Position numbers and translations under genes: made by a program
Notes under the pieces: model-generated
Database searches by the model: none
What the model was told of the DNA's origin: nothing
Seen by the model: the letters and a program-made list of their open reading frames with translations, nothing else
Part shown: piece by piece, positions 53,907 to 63,561 of the stretch
Layout of the letters: each line of letters opens with the position of its first letter
Numbering within the stretch: the stretch's first letter is position 1
Assembly (NCBI GenBank): GCA_900539455.1
Contig: UQCD01000011.1
Span: forward strand, 10,703 to 74,702
Reading direction: 5' to 3'
Length of the DNA stretch: 64,000 nt
Source: an uncultured Eubacteriales bacterium
GTDB lineage: Bacteria > Bacillota > Clostridia > Lachnospirales > Lachnospiraceae

Positions 53907-53942
53907 TTGTATAATTGTATACAATCATACAATTATTGTCAA
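53907..53942 (-). promoter_or_regulatory. Promoter with GntR-type operator
   Basis: TTGACA (53942-53937), 17-base spacer, TACAAT (53919-53914). A 26-base palindrome (53907-53932; core ATTGTATACAAT, flanked by TTGTAT/ATACAA) covers the -10 box and spacer. Its centre TTGTATACAA matches the GT-N-AC pattern of FadR-type GntR operators. Confidence 0.75.
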
Positions 53943-53956
53943 GAGAAAAATAAAAA

Positions 53957-53974
53957 CACCGTATTTCTACGATG
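53957..53974 (-). terminator. Terminator of arcC
   Basis: CATCGT / ACGGTG stem (one wobble) followed by TTTTTATTTTT on the minus strand, about 28 bases after the arcC stop. Confidence 0.6.
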
Positions 53975-54002
53975 CTTTTACTTTTTTATATGTTCTTTTT
54001 AA

Positions 54003-54932
54003 TTATCTAATGATTGTTCCACACTTAAGTGCAATACCCTCTTTTGCCTTTGCAAGACTTGTGATAACTGCACATCTGTCGGCCTTTGCCTCTACGAAAT
54101 TTAAAGATGCCTGTATCTTTGGAAGATTTGTCAACTGGTCAAGCTTTCCATCTTCAATAAGCTTTTCTGCATCCTTCACTGAAAGTTCTCCTAATACCTG
54201 TTTATTTTCTCCTTCACCTACAACCACATTGTCATTTGAGGTAAGTATAAGAAGCATAGAAGCGTCTACCATATCTGCAAGCTTTGCAGCAGTATAATCC
54301 TTTTCAATAATAGCTGAAGCACCCTTAAGAGTTGTTCTCTGGTCAAGAACTGGTATTCCACCGCCACCGGCAGCTATAACTATCTGGTTTGCATTTAATA
54401 ATGCGTTAATAGAATCGATTTCGTAAATATCTATAGGCATTGGTGAAGCAATAATTCTTCTGTAGCCCTTTCCTTCTTCATAAGTAACATAATTACCCTT
54501 CTTTTCTTCTACCTCTGCCTCTTCCTTTGTCATATAACGGCCAATAACCTTTGTAGGATTATTAAATGCCTTGTCAAAAGGATCAACTCTTACCTGAGTA
54601 ATAATTGTTGCTACCGGTTTGTAAATACCACGATTTAAAAGCTCACTACGGACTGCATTTTGTAAATCATAGCCAATGTAGCCCTGGCTCATAGCACCAC
54701 ATACTGACATAGGAGCAACAGTATACTTTGTATCAAGTCTGCTAAACTCAGTCATTGCTGTCTGAATCATACCTACCTGTGGTCCGTTACTGTGTGTAAT
54801 AACTACTTCATATTTAGCCTCTACCAGGTCTGCTATTGCCTTAGCAGCCTCCTTTACTCTTTCCTGCTGTTTTGGGAAGGAATCGCTAAATGCGTTTCTG
54901 CCCAACGCTACAACTACTTTATTATTTGCCAT
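54003..54932 (-). CDS. arcC: Carbamate kinase
   Basis: 309 residues of the amino-acid-kinase fold, with VVALGRNAF at the N-terminus, ITHSNGPQVG, and AAGGGGIPV in the nucleotide loop. It normally makes ATP from carbamoyl phosphate. There is no arginine deiminase, ornithine or putrescine carbamoyltransferase in the window, so the carbamoyl phosphate source is not visible. It has its own promoter and terminator. Confidence 0.93.
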   Translation of the reverse strand: MANNKVVVALGRNAFSDSFPKQQERVKEAAKAIADLVEAKYEVVITHSNGPQVGMIQTAMTEFSRLDTKYTVAPMSVCGAMSQGYIGYDLQNAVRSELLNRGIYKPVATIITQVRVDPFDKAFNNPTKVIGRYMTKEEAEVEEKKGNYVTYEEGKGYRRIIASPMPIDIYEIDSINALLNANQIVIAAGGGGIPVLDQRTTLKGASAIIEKDYTAAKLADMVDASMLLILTSNDNVVVGEGENKQVLGELSVKDAEKLIEDGKLDQLTNLPKIQASLNFVEAKADRCAVITSLAKAKEGIALKCGTIIR

Positions 54933-55002
54933 ATTAGTTCCTCATTTCTGCGTTCACGCTATATATTTTATAAGGTCTTAACAACCTAAAATTTCTACAA
55001 TA

Positions 55003-55031
55003 AATATACCAAAAATATTGATAATTAACAA
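55003..55031 (-). promoter_or_regulatory. Putative promoter of arcC
   Basis: TTGTTA (55031-55026), 17-base spacer, TATATT (55008-55003), beginning just after the dacF stop codon. An AGGT/ACCT hairpin follows in the leader. Confidence 0.5.
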
Positions 55032-55033
55032 CA

Positions 55034-56251
55034 TTAATCTTCATCTTTCATATTAAAGAAAAGCTCTGAATTATAACGGCGTTTCCTTTCTAACATCCGC
55101 TTTCTTCGTTTCATTCGATGTATTTTTAGTCTGATAATTAAAACAATATATAATAAAATTATTAATGCAATAACAACCAGTACAATAATTCCTATAACCT
55201 TAAGAATAGTTAAGAATATATTAGAACCGCTCTTTTCGGTTGTAGTAGTGCTTGCTGGCACATTCTTGTCATTATTTGTATCTGAATTTGATATATTTGT
55301 AGTATTATCTACATTGCTCTCTTTATATTCATTATACTTTGCCTCTATCTGTTCAAAGTAATCCTCTGATACATTTTCCTTAATATAGTCATATATTGTT
55401 GTATGGTCTGCGTATACCTGTGTAGCTCCCTTTGCGCCTAAGGTAACAACCATAATACTTCTGCCGTTAATACGGGCATAGGATACAAGTGTCATACCGG
55501 CTTCATCAGTAAATCCGGATTTTCCACCAATACAATCCTCATAATAATACTTCTCATTCTTATTAAACAACTTGTTTGTATTACTCCAGTATCTGGTTTC
55601 ACTTTGTTTATTTGTTGGAGGAACCTCGTACATTTGTGTACTTATAAGTTCCCTATAAAAATCATAATTTCTGTAAGCATTTAATCCCATTATAGCTAAA
55701 TCATATGCACAAGTATAATGGTTATCATCATGCAATCCATGTGGGTTGGTAAAGTTAGTATTAACACAGCCTAGCTCGGCTGCCTTTTTATTCATAAGCT
55801 TGGCAAACTCTTCATTTGACCCTGATATGTGTTCAGCTAATCCATTAGCTAAGTCATTGGCAGAAATAACGATTAGGCCATACATACACTGCCTAACAGT
55901 TAATTTCTCACCTTCATCTACAAAGGCAGCACTGCTGCCTGATTCTATTGAAAAAACTGCATCATGGGAAAATGTTACTATATCGTCCATATTTCCCTTA
56001 TCCATTACAACTGTAGCTGTCATTATTTTAGTTGTACTTGCTGGATAAAATTTTTCATACATATTTTTCTCATATATAGTATATCCTGTGGCCATATCCA
56101 CCACTATAACCCCATTAGAATTAAGCTCCGGCATATCAATTTCATTATGACTTGAATCTCTGTCCGTAACTATTATGCTTCCATACGCAACCATTCCACA
56201 AAAAATCACACCAACAATAAATGCACTTATAGTTGATAATTTTTTAAGCAT
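55034..56251 (-). CDS. D-Ala-D-Ala carboxypeptidase (DacF-like PBP)
   Basis: 405 residues. An N-terminal signal or anchor helix (about 8-28), then a low-molecular-weight penicillin-binding protein with all three motifs: STTK (72-75), SAN (130-132) and KSG (244-246). A threonine/serine-rich linker leads to a C-terminal membrane helix (about 345-375) and a very basic cytosolic tail of about 30 residues. Trims the stem pentapeptide of peptidoglycan; DacF in Bacillus acts in spore-wall synthesis. Starts two bases after the sensor gene, with little ribosome site. Confidence 0.92.
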   Translation of the reverse strand: MLKKLSTISAFIVGVIFCGMVAYGSIIVTDRDSSHNEIDMPELNSNGVIVVDMATGYTIYEKNMYEKFYPASTTKIMTATVVMDKGNMDDIVTFSHDAVFSIESGSSAAFVDEGEKLTVRQCMYGLIVISANDLANGLAEHISGSNEEFAKLMNKKAAELGCVNTNFTNPHGLHDDNHYTCAYDLAIMGLNAYRNYDFYRELISTQMYEVPPTNKQSETRYWSNTNKLFNKNEKYYYEDCIGGKSGFTDEAGMTLVSYARINGRSIMVVTLGAKGATQVYADHTTIYDYIKENVSEDYFEQIEAKYNEYKESNVDNTTNISNSDTNNDKNVPASTTTTEKSGSNIFLTILKVIGIIVLVVIALIILLYIVLIIRLKIHRMKRRKRMLERKRRYNSELFFNMKDED

Positions 56252-56253
56252 TT

Positions 56254-57573
56254 CTATTTTTGTTCTTTCTTTGTATTTTGTTCATCATTAACAAGTGTTT
56301 CTATTACACCAAGTATTTTTGTAACCCTTCCTCTAAAGCCTCTTATAGCATAAAGCTTAACAAGACACCCTATAGGCTCATTTTTATCATTTAACAATCT
56401 AATTGAAAATTTAACATAATCATTTGTTTTGTTTATTCTATCAACTCGTCGTAAAAATTTATCTATATCTTCTTCATAAACATATTTTGTCATAATTGAC
56501 TTCATATCTGACTTTGGAAGCTCATATCCAAAAATATGATTCCATTTATCATTACAATACATTGTATCATTTTTTACGCTATAGTCAAACATAATAGTTT
56601 CAGAATTATCAGTTACAATGTAGTATCTTTCTTTATTTATTCTGCTGCTTCTTATATGTGAAGTAATAAGATAAATAAAGTATACTAATAATAAAATCAA
56701 TAGCACACTTATCTCCATAATAAAGGTAACACCTGCCCCTCTTATTACAGAGGTATGCTCATCAACTGTATCTGCTGAAACGATTGTTACTACATACCAT
56801 TTATTGTATGAAGTTTTAGAGTAGCATAAATACCTTTTATGATTTCCATTGCCATAAGAAACATTACCTAAGGTTTTCTGCTTCATTCCACTAATTAAAG
56901 CATTGGCGCTTTTAGTATCATCAGACAAAATCAGCTTTATATTTTCAACCTCATCAAGACCATTTGCTCTTGTGAGCAAGGTTCCATCCTGTTTTACAAT
57001 AAAACTGTCCCCATTATTTCCAAAGGCATCAATATCTGTAAAGCTTGAAAATTCTTCATAGGAACAAAATACAACCAAAACTCCTTCTATCTTGTCATCT
57101 CTGTAAACAGGCACAGAAAAGCCTATATCACGGGATTTAGAATTTTGGTCATTGTAATCAAAAAGCATATTTTTGCCCTTCTTGGTTTTATCAAAAAAAT
57201 CCGTATTGCTATAATCTACACCACCTTTTTCTATTAAGCCATGTCCATCCAGTCCAACAATATCATAGCCTCCAAAGCCGTCTATAGCCACCTGTGCATC
57301 TAAAACCTTTGATACCGTAGTATAATCACCATTACTATAGGTACCTATATACATGGCTAATGCCTCTAAGGTAATAAATCTTTCGTTTATTTTAATGTTT
57401 ACACATTCAGCTGCTTCCTCAACTATATTGTTTAAGTAACTTTTTGTCTGCTCTCCTAAGTTATAATATGTATCAGTATAAAAATTGTAGAATATGCCAA
57501 TATTCACAAGTATTATAATAAATGTAATCACGATTGAAACTGCATATCTTTTTAAACCTTTTATATGTTTCAT
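56254..57573 (-). CDS. Membrane Cache-PAS sensor lacking an output domain
   Basis: 439 residues from the chosen ATG (AAAGG about ten bases upstream; a TTG at 57591 would add six). Membrane helix near 10-32, an outside double-Cache domain (about 35-275; DNQNSKSRDIGFSVPVYRDDK and NKWYVVTIVSAD), a second helix (about 280-305), then one PAS domain with its PAC segment (about 315-430). It stops there: no GGDEF, kinase or EAL domain follows and the next gene starts two bases later. Confidence 0.85.
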   Translation of the reverse strand: MKHIKGLKRYAVSIVITFIIILVNIGIFYNFYTDTYYNLGEQTKSYLNNIVEEAAECVNIKINERFITLEALAMYIGTYSNGDYTTVSKVLDAQVAIDGFGGYDIVGLDGHGLIEKGGVDYSNTDFFDKTKKGKNMLFDYNDQNSKSRDIGFSVPVYRDDKIEGVLVVFCSYEEFSSFTDIDAFGNNGDSFIVKQDGTLLTRANGLDEVENIKLILSDDTKSANALISGMKQKTLGNVSYGNGNHKRYLCYSKTSYNKWYVVTIVSADTVDEHTSVIRGAGVTFIMEISVLLILLLVYFIYLITSHIRSSRINKERYYIVTDNSETIMFDYSVKNDTMYCNDKWNHIFGYELPKSDMKSIMTKYVYEEDIDKFLRRVDRINKTNDYVKFSIRLLNDKNEPIGCLVKLYAIRGFRGRVTKILGVIETLVNDEQNTKKEQK

Positions 57574-57597
57574 AGTATTATTACCTTTCAAAATTCA

Positions 57598-60500
57598 CTA
57601 ATTCAGTATACTAATCAATTCCTCCTTTGACAAGCTTGAAAGAGAAATATTTTCACCATTTACAATATCCCTGCTTAGCTTTTCCTTAGACTGCTGCAGG
57701 CTTACTATATTCTCCTCTATTGTGTCCTTAGCTATAAGCTTGTATACTGATACTATTTTGTCCTGCCCAATTCTATGGGCTCTGTCTGTAGCCTGATTTT
57801 GTACAGCAACATTCCACCAGGGATCATAGTGTATTACAATATCTGCACTTGTTAAATTAATTCCAGTTCCACCCACTCTAAGAGAAATCAAAAAGACATT
57901 TGTATTATCTTTATTAAATTTATTTACTATTGTCATTCTTTCTTCACGCTTAGTTGAGCCTGTCATTGCATAGAAGGATATATTCTCCTGTGAAAGTCTT
58001 TTTGCAATTATTTCCAACATTGATGTAAACTGTGAAAATAAAAGTATTTTATGTCCACCCTCTACAGAATTTTTAATAAGGTCAATACACAGCTCTAATT
58101 TTGCTGAGGACTCATCATATTCCTCATAGCATAAGGAAGGATCACAGCATATTTGTCTAAGCTTTGTAAGCTCTGCCAAAAATTTAATTTTGTTTGCACT
58201 AAACACACCTGCATCCTCATTGCTTAATTCTTCCTTGAGCTTAATAGCATTTGCAGTATATAGCTTATGCTGCTCTCCTATAAGCTTAGCATATAAATTA
58301 TATTCCAGCTTTTCTGGAAGTTCCTTTAATACTTCGTCCTTTTCCCTTCTAAGTACAAAAGGTGCAATCATTCTTTTCAGTCCATTAATTGCCTCTGCCT
58401 GATTATCTCTGACTATAGGCAGCTCAAACTTTTCCCTGAATTTTCTATTAGTATATAAAAGCCCCGGCATAACAAAATCAAAAATGCTCCAAAGCTCTCC
58501 TAAATGATTTTCTACAGGTGTTCCTGTAAGTGCAAATCTGGTTTCTGCTTTAATCTTTTTAACAGCCTTGGCATTATTGGTTGTATAGTTTTTAATGTTT
58601 TGTGCTTCATCTAAAATCTGGTACCTAAACTGAATATTTTCGTACTCATCAATATCTCTTTTTAAAAGCTCATAAGAGGTAATAAAAATATCTGCTGCAG
58701 AATTTTTAATTATTTCAGCTCTTTCACCTCTGGTACCTACTACTGGCTGGATTTTAAGACTGCCTGCAAATTTTTCAATTTCATTTTCCCAGTTAAAAAT
58801 CAAAGAAGTAGGTACAATAATAAGTGACTTTTTATTTGCATTACCCGCCTTATATTCCTCTGTCAGTAATGCTAAAATCTGTACTGTTTTTCCCAGTCCC
58901 ATATCATCTGCTAATATACCGCCAAAGCCACACATATCCATTGTTTTAAGCCATCTATATCCACTTTTCTGATAATCTCTTAATATTTTTTTAAATTCAT
59001 CGGGTACTGCTATTTCACTATCCTCTACCTGCTTAATTGCTCTGACTAATGACTTAAATTCAGCATCCTTTGAATACATTGATACACGCTTTGAAAGTCT
59101 GCTATCCAGATATAAGGCTCTATATCTTGGAACAAATATATTTTCACTAACTAAATCCTTGGCCGTAAAATCCAAATCGTACGCCATTCCGGCAAGAAGC
59201 TCTAAATCATTGTCATCAATTTTAACTAAAACATTTTTATTAAGCTTTACATACTTCTTTTTTTCTCTATAGGAATTTATAAGTATCTCTAAATCCTTTT
59301 GAGAGTATCCTGCTGCATCAATTTTTAAATTGAGCCAGTTTGAATTTACTGAAACATTTGCACCTATTTTCATTTTATCTATCAGTGTCATATCCAATAA
59401 AGCTTTATCAAGCGAAACCTGACCAAAGGCACTTAAGCTTTTAACTCCATTCTTCAAGAAACCATAAATATCCTCATAGTCAGTTATAACCATTTCTCCA
59501 TTTATAGTATTTATAAAATGATACTTTCCAATTATATTTTTAATAATGTACTCTAAGTTATAATCCCTGCATACATTTTTATCCTCACATATTCCACTGA
59601 ACAAATCAAATTTTTTGTTGTTATACTCTGCTTCAATTTTTAAAAACACCTTATCATCCCTTGAATAAGCAAAAAATTTACAGCCTAATTCCCATGGCTT
59701 ATATGTATCCAACAGCCTGTCAGGCATATCACACACACAGTATTCCTGAAGTATCGGAAGAACGCCATTGCAAAAAGAGGACATATCCTTATTATTGATT
59801 AATAAGGTGTTTGCCTCGCAGCTGAATATACCTCGTATAAAAACATACATATCCTTATAAAAGTCCTCATCAATTTTGTATATATGCTTTTCGTCTAAAA
59901 GGTATATTGTATTGCTCCCACAAATATATCCCTTTATATTTTCAATGGATACCTTGTAGCCACTATTGCCTATTTTATTAATAACCAAATGAATTTCTGG
60001 CGTTTTATCAGAAATGGAAAACTCGCCATTACCTGTATGAAGTGACAGGGAGTTTTTGTAAAGTATATCAATATATTTATCTAACTCCTCACTGCAAATA
60101 ACTATTTTTTTATTATTTTTTATTAAAACATTGCTGTTTTTACTTATTACACAATAATTTTGCTCATTAATAATACATTGTCTTATAAACTTAACCATAG
60201 GTAAGACTTTCTCTGAAAAGCTGGTGTTTTCGTGCTTTAGAGAAAAATTTCTGCCATAGGTATAAATTCCATTTTTTTCAAATAATCGTTCAAATTCAAA
60301 AAGATTGTTTATCTGATACAACTTCTCGCCTTTTTTTAGATAAACAAGTATTTCTAAATGATTTGAAATAATTTCTCCAATAGTATATAAAGATATATCG
60401 GCAGCTGATTTTTCACCTTGACTGCTAATATTTCTTTCTAAGTAGGAATTGACCATTCGTCTGGTTTCTATACTGGTATAAACAATATTATCCTGCTTTC

Positions 60501-60786
60501 TATCCTCCATGGACTTTAAATACAATGCTCCTATGTGTGCACACACACACTTTGCAGCTCCAAAAGCAGCACAATTACACCTATAAGAAGTAAGTTCTCC
60601 CTCTGACAGTGTAATTGTGCAGTTGTATTTATTATTAGAATCTATTACACATCCGCTTACAGATATATCACTTTTCCAAAAGCTATTGCTTTTTATTTCC
60701 TCTACACATCCTAAATCGTATAAGGCTGCTGCCTTTTTTATATAATTCTCGTTTTTAATATACTTTCTTAGCTTTTCCTGAACCAA
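57598..60786 (-). CDS. SWIM-domain SNF2 family helicase
   Basis: 1062 residues. An N-terminal SWIM zinc motif (about 55-90, C-x-C...C-x-H in CNCAAFGAAKCVCAH), a long region with the bacterial SNF2-associated fold, and a C-terminal SF2 ATPase: Walker A DDMGLGKT (about 625-632), DEAQ (about 722-725) and the helicase C-terminal VGGTGINLTSADIVIHYDPWW...HRIGQ. Such proteins are double-strand DNA translocases that may remodel nucleoprotein or assist RNA polymerase. Starts at a TTG with AGGTGA upstream. Confidence 0.93.
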   Translation of the reverse strand: MVQEKLRKYIKNENYIKKAAALYDLGCVEEIKSNSFWKSDISVSGCVIDSNNKYNCTITLSEGELTSYRCNCAAFGAAKCVCAHIGALYLKSMEDRKQDNIVYTSIETRRMVNSYLERNISSQGEKSAADISLYTIGEIISNHLEILVYLKKGEKLYQINNLFEFERLFEKNGIYTYGRNFSLKHENTSFSEKVLPMVKFIRQCIINEQNYCVISKNSNVLIKNNKKIVICSEELDKYIDILYKNSLSLHTGNGEFSISDKTPEIHLVINKIGNSGYKVSIENIKGYICGSNTIYLLDEKHIYKIDEDFYKDMYVFIRGIFSCEANTLLINNKDMSSFCNGVLPILQEYCVCDMPDRLLDTYKPWELGCKFFAYSRDDKVFLKIEAEYNNKKFDLFSGICEDKNVCRDYNLEYIIKNIIGKYHFINTINGEMVITDYEDIYGFLKNGVKSLSAFGQVSLDKALLDMTLIDKMKIGANVSVNSNWLNLKIDAAGYSQKDLEILINSYREKKKYVKLNKNVLVKIDDNDLELLAGMAYDLDFTAKDLVSENIFVPRYRALYLDSRLSKRVSMYSKDAEFKSLVRAIKQVEDSEIAVPDEFKKILRDYQKSGYRWLKTMDMCGFGGILADDMGLGKTVQILALLTEEYKAGNANKKSLIIVPTSLIFNWENEIEKFAGSLKIQPVVGTRGERAEIIKNSAADIFITSYELLKRDIDEYENIQFRYQILDEAQNIKNYTTNNAKAVKKIKAETRFALTGTPVENHLGELWSIFDFVMPGLLYTNRKFREKFELPIVRDNQAEAINGLKRMIAPFVLRREKDEVLKELPEKLEYNLYAKLIGEQHKLYTANAIKLKEELSNEDAGVFSANKIKFLAELTKLRQICCDPSLCYEEYDESSAKLELCIDLIKNSVEGGHKILLFSQFTSMLEIIAKRLSQENISFYAMTGSTKREERMTIVNKFNKDNTNVFLISLRVGGTGINLTSADIVIHYDPWWNVAVQNQATDRAHRIGQDKIVSVYKLIAKDTIEENIVSLQQSKEKLSRDIVNGENISLSSLSKEELISILN

Positions 60787-60862
60787 TGCTTATCACCTTG
60801 AAAATTTTAATATTTTCAGTATATCACATTTATTTTTTTATGGAAAGTATTCATAAAAAAGA

Positions 60863-60905
60863 TTAGGCTTGAAATTACATTAAAAAATTTATCACTAAAG
60901 CCTAA
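60863..60905 (-). terminator. Intrinsic terminator after the cysteine desulfurase gene
   Basis: Perfect eight-base arms TTAGGCTT / AAGCCTAA with a wide loop, followed by a C and six T. It overlaps the base after the stop codon. Confidence 0.7.
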
Positions 60906-62045
60906 CTACTTATATTCTCTTAATTTTGAAACACTGCTTTTTATTATATCTATTGCCGTATCTATTTCTTCTTTTGTATTTTCTTCTGACAAGGTAAGTC
61001 TTAAGGTTCCCCTTGCCACCTCCTCGCTTATTCCCATAGCCTCTAAAACATGAGATATTGTCTGCACATTTGAATTACAGGCTGAAGCCCCTGAGGCACA
61101 AATCCCCTCTGCATCAAGCAGTTCTAAAAGGGTTGAGCCGTTTACAAACTGAAAGCTTAAATTAATATTGTTGCATAATCTGTCCTTTAAATCCCCATTA
61201 ATTCTGGTATATGGAATTTCCTTTAACAGCCTTGCTGCCATATAATCTCTAAGCTCTTTAGTTTTACTATTCCATTTTTCTAAATGCTCATAGGAGCAGT
61301 TAGCTGCCTCTCCCATTCCTACAATTCCTGCAACATTAGTTGTTCCTCCTCGCATATTTCTTTCCTGAGAGCCTCCGTGTATATACGGAAAAATATTGCA
61401 GCTTTCATTTATATACAAAAAACCAACACCCTTCGGTCCACCAAATTTATGTGCCGAAGCAGACAATAAATCTATATGCTGTTTTTTACAGTCAATAACC
61501 TCATGTCCAAAGGTCTGCACTGCATCTGTATGAAATACTATATTATTATTGTGTGCCAATTCGCCTATCTGACTTATAGGCTGAATAACACCAGTTTCAT
61601 TATTTGCCATCATTATACTAATAAGTATTGTATCTTTTCTTATATTTCTCTTAATCCATTGTATATCTACCTTGCCATTTTCAAATACTCTGGCATAATC
61701 TATATTAAAGCCAATGCTTTTTAAATAATTTAAGGAGTTTAACACAGCATGGTGTTCGATTTTGCTGCTTATAATATGCTTACCCCTATGCTGATTAATT
61801 AATGCTGTGTTTTTTATTGCCCAGTTATCTGCTTCTGTTCCTCCTGAGGTAAAATATATTTCCTTTGGCAGTGCATTAATATGACTGGCAATATCTTTTC
61901 GGGCCTTTTCTACTGCCTCTTTACTTTTTATGGCAAATTGATAATTACTAGCCGGATTACCATAATACTCATTTAAATATGGCTTCATCTTTTGCTTTAC
62001 AATATCTAAAGTGGCTTTTGTTGCCGCATTATCTAAATAAATCAT
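60906..62045 (-). CDS. Cysteine desulfurase, NifS type
   Basis: 379 residues, PLP-dependent. PLP lysine is Lys200 (SASAHKFGGPKG), catalytic cysteine is Cys323 in the short loop GASACNSN, which places it in the NifS/IscS group rather than SufS. It supplies sulfur for Fe-S clusters or thio-modified tRNAs. No iscU, nifU or thiI gene is nearby in the window, so the partner is unknown. Divergent from the flippase with only 49 bases between. Confidence 0.93.
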   Translation of the reverse strand: MIYLDNAATKATLDIVKQKMKPYLNEYYGNPASNYQFAIKSKEAVEKARKDIASHINALPKEIYFTSGGTEADNWAIKNTALINQHRGKHIISSKIEHHAVLNSLNYLKSIGFNIDYARVFENGKVDIQWIKRNIRKDTILISIMMANNETGVIQPISQIGELAHNNNIVFHTDAVQTFGHEVIDCKKQHIDLLSASAHKFGGPKGVGFLYINESCNIFPYIHGGSQERNMRGGTTNVAGIVGMGEAANCSYEHLEKWNSKTKELRDYMAARLLKEIPYTRINGDLKDRLCNNINLSFQFVNGSTLLELLDAEGICASGASACNSNVQTISHVLEAMGISEEVARGTLRLTLSEENTKEEIDTAIDIIKSSVSKLREYK

Positions 62046-62094
62046 ATTTTTTCCCCACTTTCATATAATATACAAATAGCTTCAGAAGGTATCT
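62046..62094. promoter_or_regulatory. Short divergent promoter region
   Basis: 49 bases separate the two start codons. A TATATTATATG-like -10 (minus) and TATAAT (plus) overlap around 62067, so divergent transcripts probably compete. The -35 boxes would lie inside or at the edge of the genes; I cannot fix them. Confidence 0.4.
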
Positions 62095-63561
62095 ATGCGT
62101 AATAAAATAATAAAAGGAACCTTTATCCTTACTATTTCTGGAATATTATCCAAATTAATTGGCTTCTATTATAGAATATTCTTATCTGACACTATTGGTG
62201 CAAACGGTGTTGGTATTTATCAAATGATTTTGCCTATTATTGGACTTTTTGCAGCAATCAGCTGTGCTGGTGTAGAAATCGCGATGTCTAAAAACATTTC
62301 CTCAGCAAAGGACAAAAATCATATATATAAAAACTTTAAAACCGGATTTATATACTCTGTTACAATGTCTGTTTTGTCAACTATACTCCTTTTGCTATTT
62401 ACTCCTATAATTAGTCATTTTTATATAAGTGGTCCAATTATAAAAAGACTTTTATTTCTGTCTGTCCTTCTTTTACCCCTGATGTCAATACATAGTGCCA
62501 TTTTAGGCTATTATCTTGGTATGAAAAGGTCTTTTATTCCGGGACTTTTTCTTTTTATTGAAGCCTTATTAAAACTTGTTTTTACTATGCTTATCTATCT
62601 CTTTTTTCTCAAAGCCAACAGACCCATTACTGCCTGTATCCCCATTCTTGGTATGTTATGCAGTGAATTAGCTTCCTCTGTTATAATGCTGTTTTTAATT
62701 AAAAAGGAATTTAAAGCTGTTAAAAAGTCTGGCTTTACTTCACTATCTGAATATAAGGACTTTTTTAAGCTTGCTATGCCTGTTTCCTTTACCAGAATTT
62801 TTTTATCTCTGGTACATACTGTAGAGGCATTTTTAGTTCCCTTTTTATTAGTCGTTTTTGGATTAAGCGAAGATACTTCCATAAGTATTTTTGGAATATT
62901 AACTGGTATGAGTATGCCCTTTATTCTTTTTCCCTCTGCTATAACTAATGCTCTTTCCGCAATGCTGCTTCCCTCTATTTCTGAGGCGGCCAGCCGTAAT
63001 GATTTTCAACTTATAAAAAAGACCTCCTCTGTAGCACTAAAATACTGTATGTCTATGGGAATATTTTTTACCGGATTTTTTATAATTAATGGCTATGACT
63101 TAGGCTATATGTTTTTTGGCAATGAGCCTGCCGGACAATTTCTTAGAATTTTGGCCTGGTTAAGTCCCTTTATTTATGTAGGAATGACCTTATCTAGTAT
63201 AATAAATGGATTTGGATATACTAAAACAACTTTAATTTATAATACTATTTCTGCAATAATAAGAATTGTTTTTATTATAATTTTTATACCCTTTTTCGGT
63301 GTAAAGGGCTATCTTTTTGGACTTTTAGCCGGAGAAATTACTAATACCCTGCTTTCTATTTTTAAAATAAATAAATTATGCCATCCATCCTATAGCTTAT
63401 TCGATAATCTGCTTAAGCCTGTTGCAATTACAATTATCGCCTTAGGCTTTTCTTCATCTTTAAGATATTTGATAGACGGCATTAATCTGTTTCCTAATAT
63501 TCTTACCTTTATTTTTTCATTAGGAGTGTCTGTTTTTATATATTTAGTATTAATGATTTAG
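62095..63561 (+). CDS. SpoVB-like MOP-superfamily flippase
   Basis: 488 residues, 12 to 14 membrane helices. Start motif TISGILSKLIGFYYRIFLSDTIGANGVGIYQ is the SpoVB/polysaccharide-flippase type, with ribosome site AGAAGG five bases upstream of the ATG. It is about 55 residues shorter than the copy at 20460-22088 and not closely similar beyond the fold. Likely moves a lipid-linked wall or polysaccharide precursor. On the plus strand, converging on the choloylglycine hydrolase gene with a four-base overlap of stop codons. Confidence 0.9.
   Translation: MRNKIIKGTFILTISGILSKLIGFYYRIFLSDTIGANGVGIYQMILPIIGLFAAISCAGVEIAMSKNISSAKDKNHIYKNFKTGFIYSVTMSVLSTILLLLFTPIISHFYISGPIIKRLLFLSVLLLPLMSIHSAILGYYLGMKRSFIPGLFLFIEALLKLVFTMLIYLFFLKANRPITACIPILGMLCSELASSVIMLFLIKKEFKAVKKSGFTSLSEYKDFFKLAMPVSFTRIFLSLVHTVEAFLVPFLLVVFGLSEDTSISIFGILTGMSMPFILFPSAITNALSAMLLPSISEAASRNDFQLIKKTSSVALKYCMSMGIFFTGFFIINGYDLGYMFFGNEPAGQFLRILAWLSPFIYVGMTLSSIINGFGYTKTTLIYNTISAIIRIVFIIIFIPFFGVKGYLFGLLAGEITNTLLSIFKINKLCHPSYSLFDNLLKPVAITIIALGFSSSLRYLIDGINLFPNILTFIFSLGVSVFIYLVLMI

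Noticed and set aside
54003..54932. Arginine deiminase operon
   Set aside because: Only the carbamate kinase is present; no deiminase or carbamoyltransferase.
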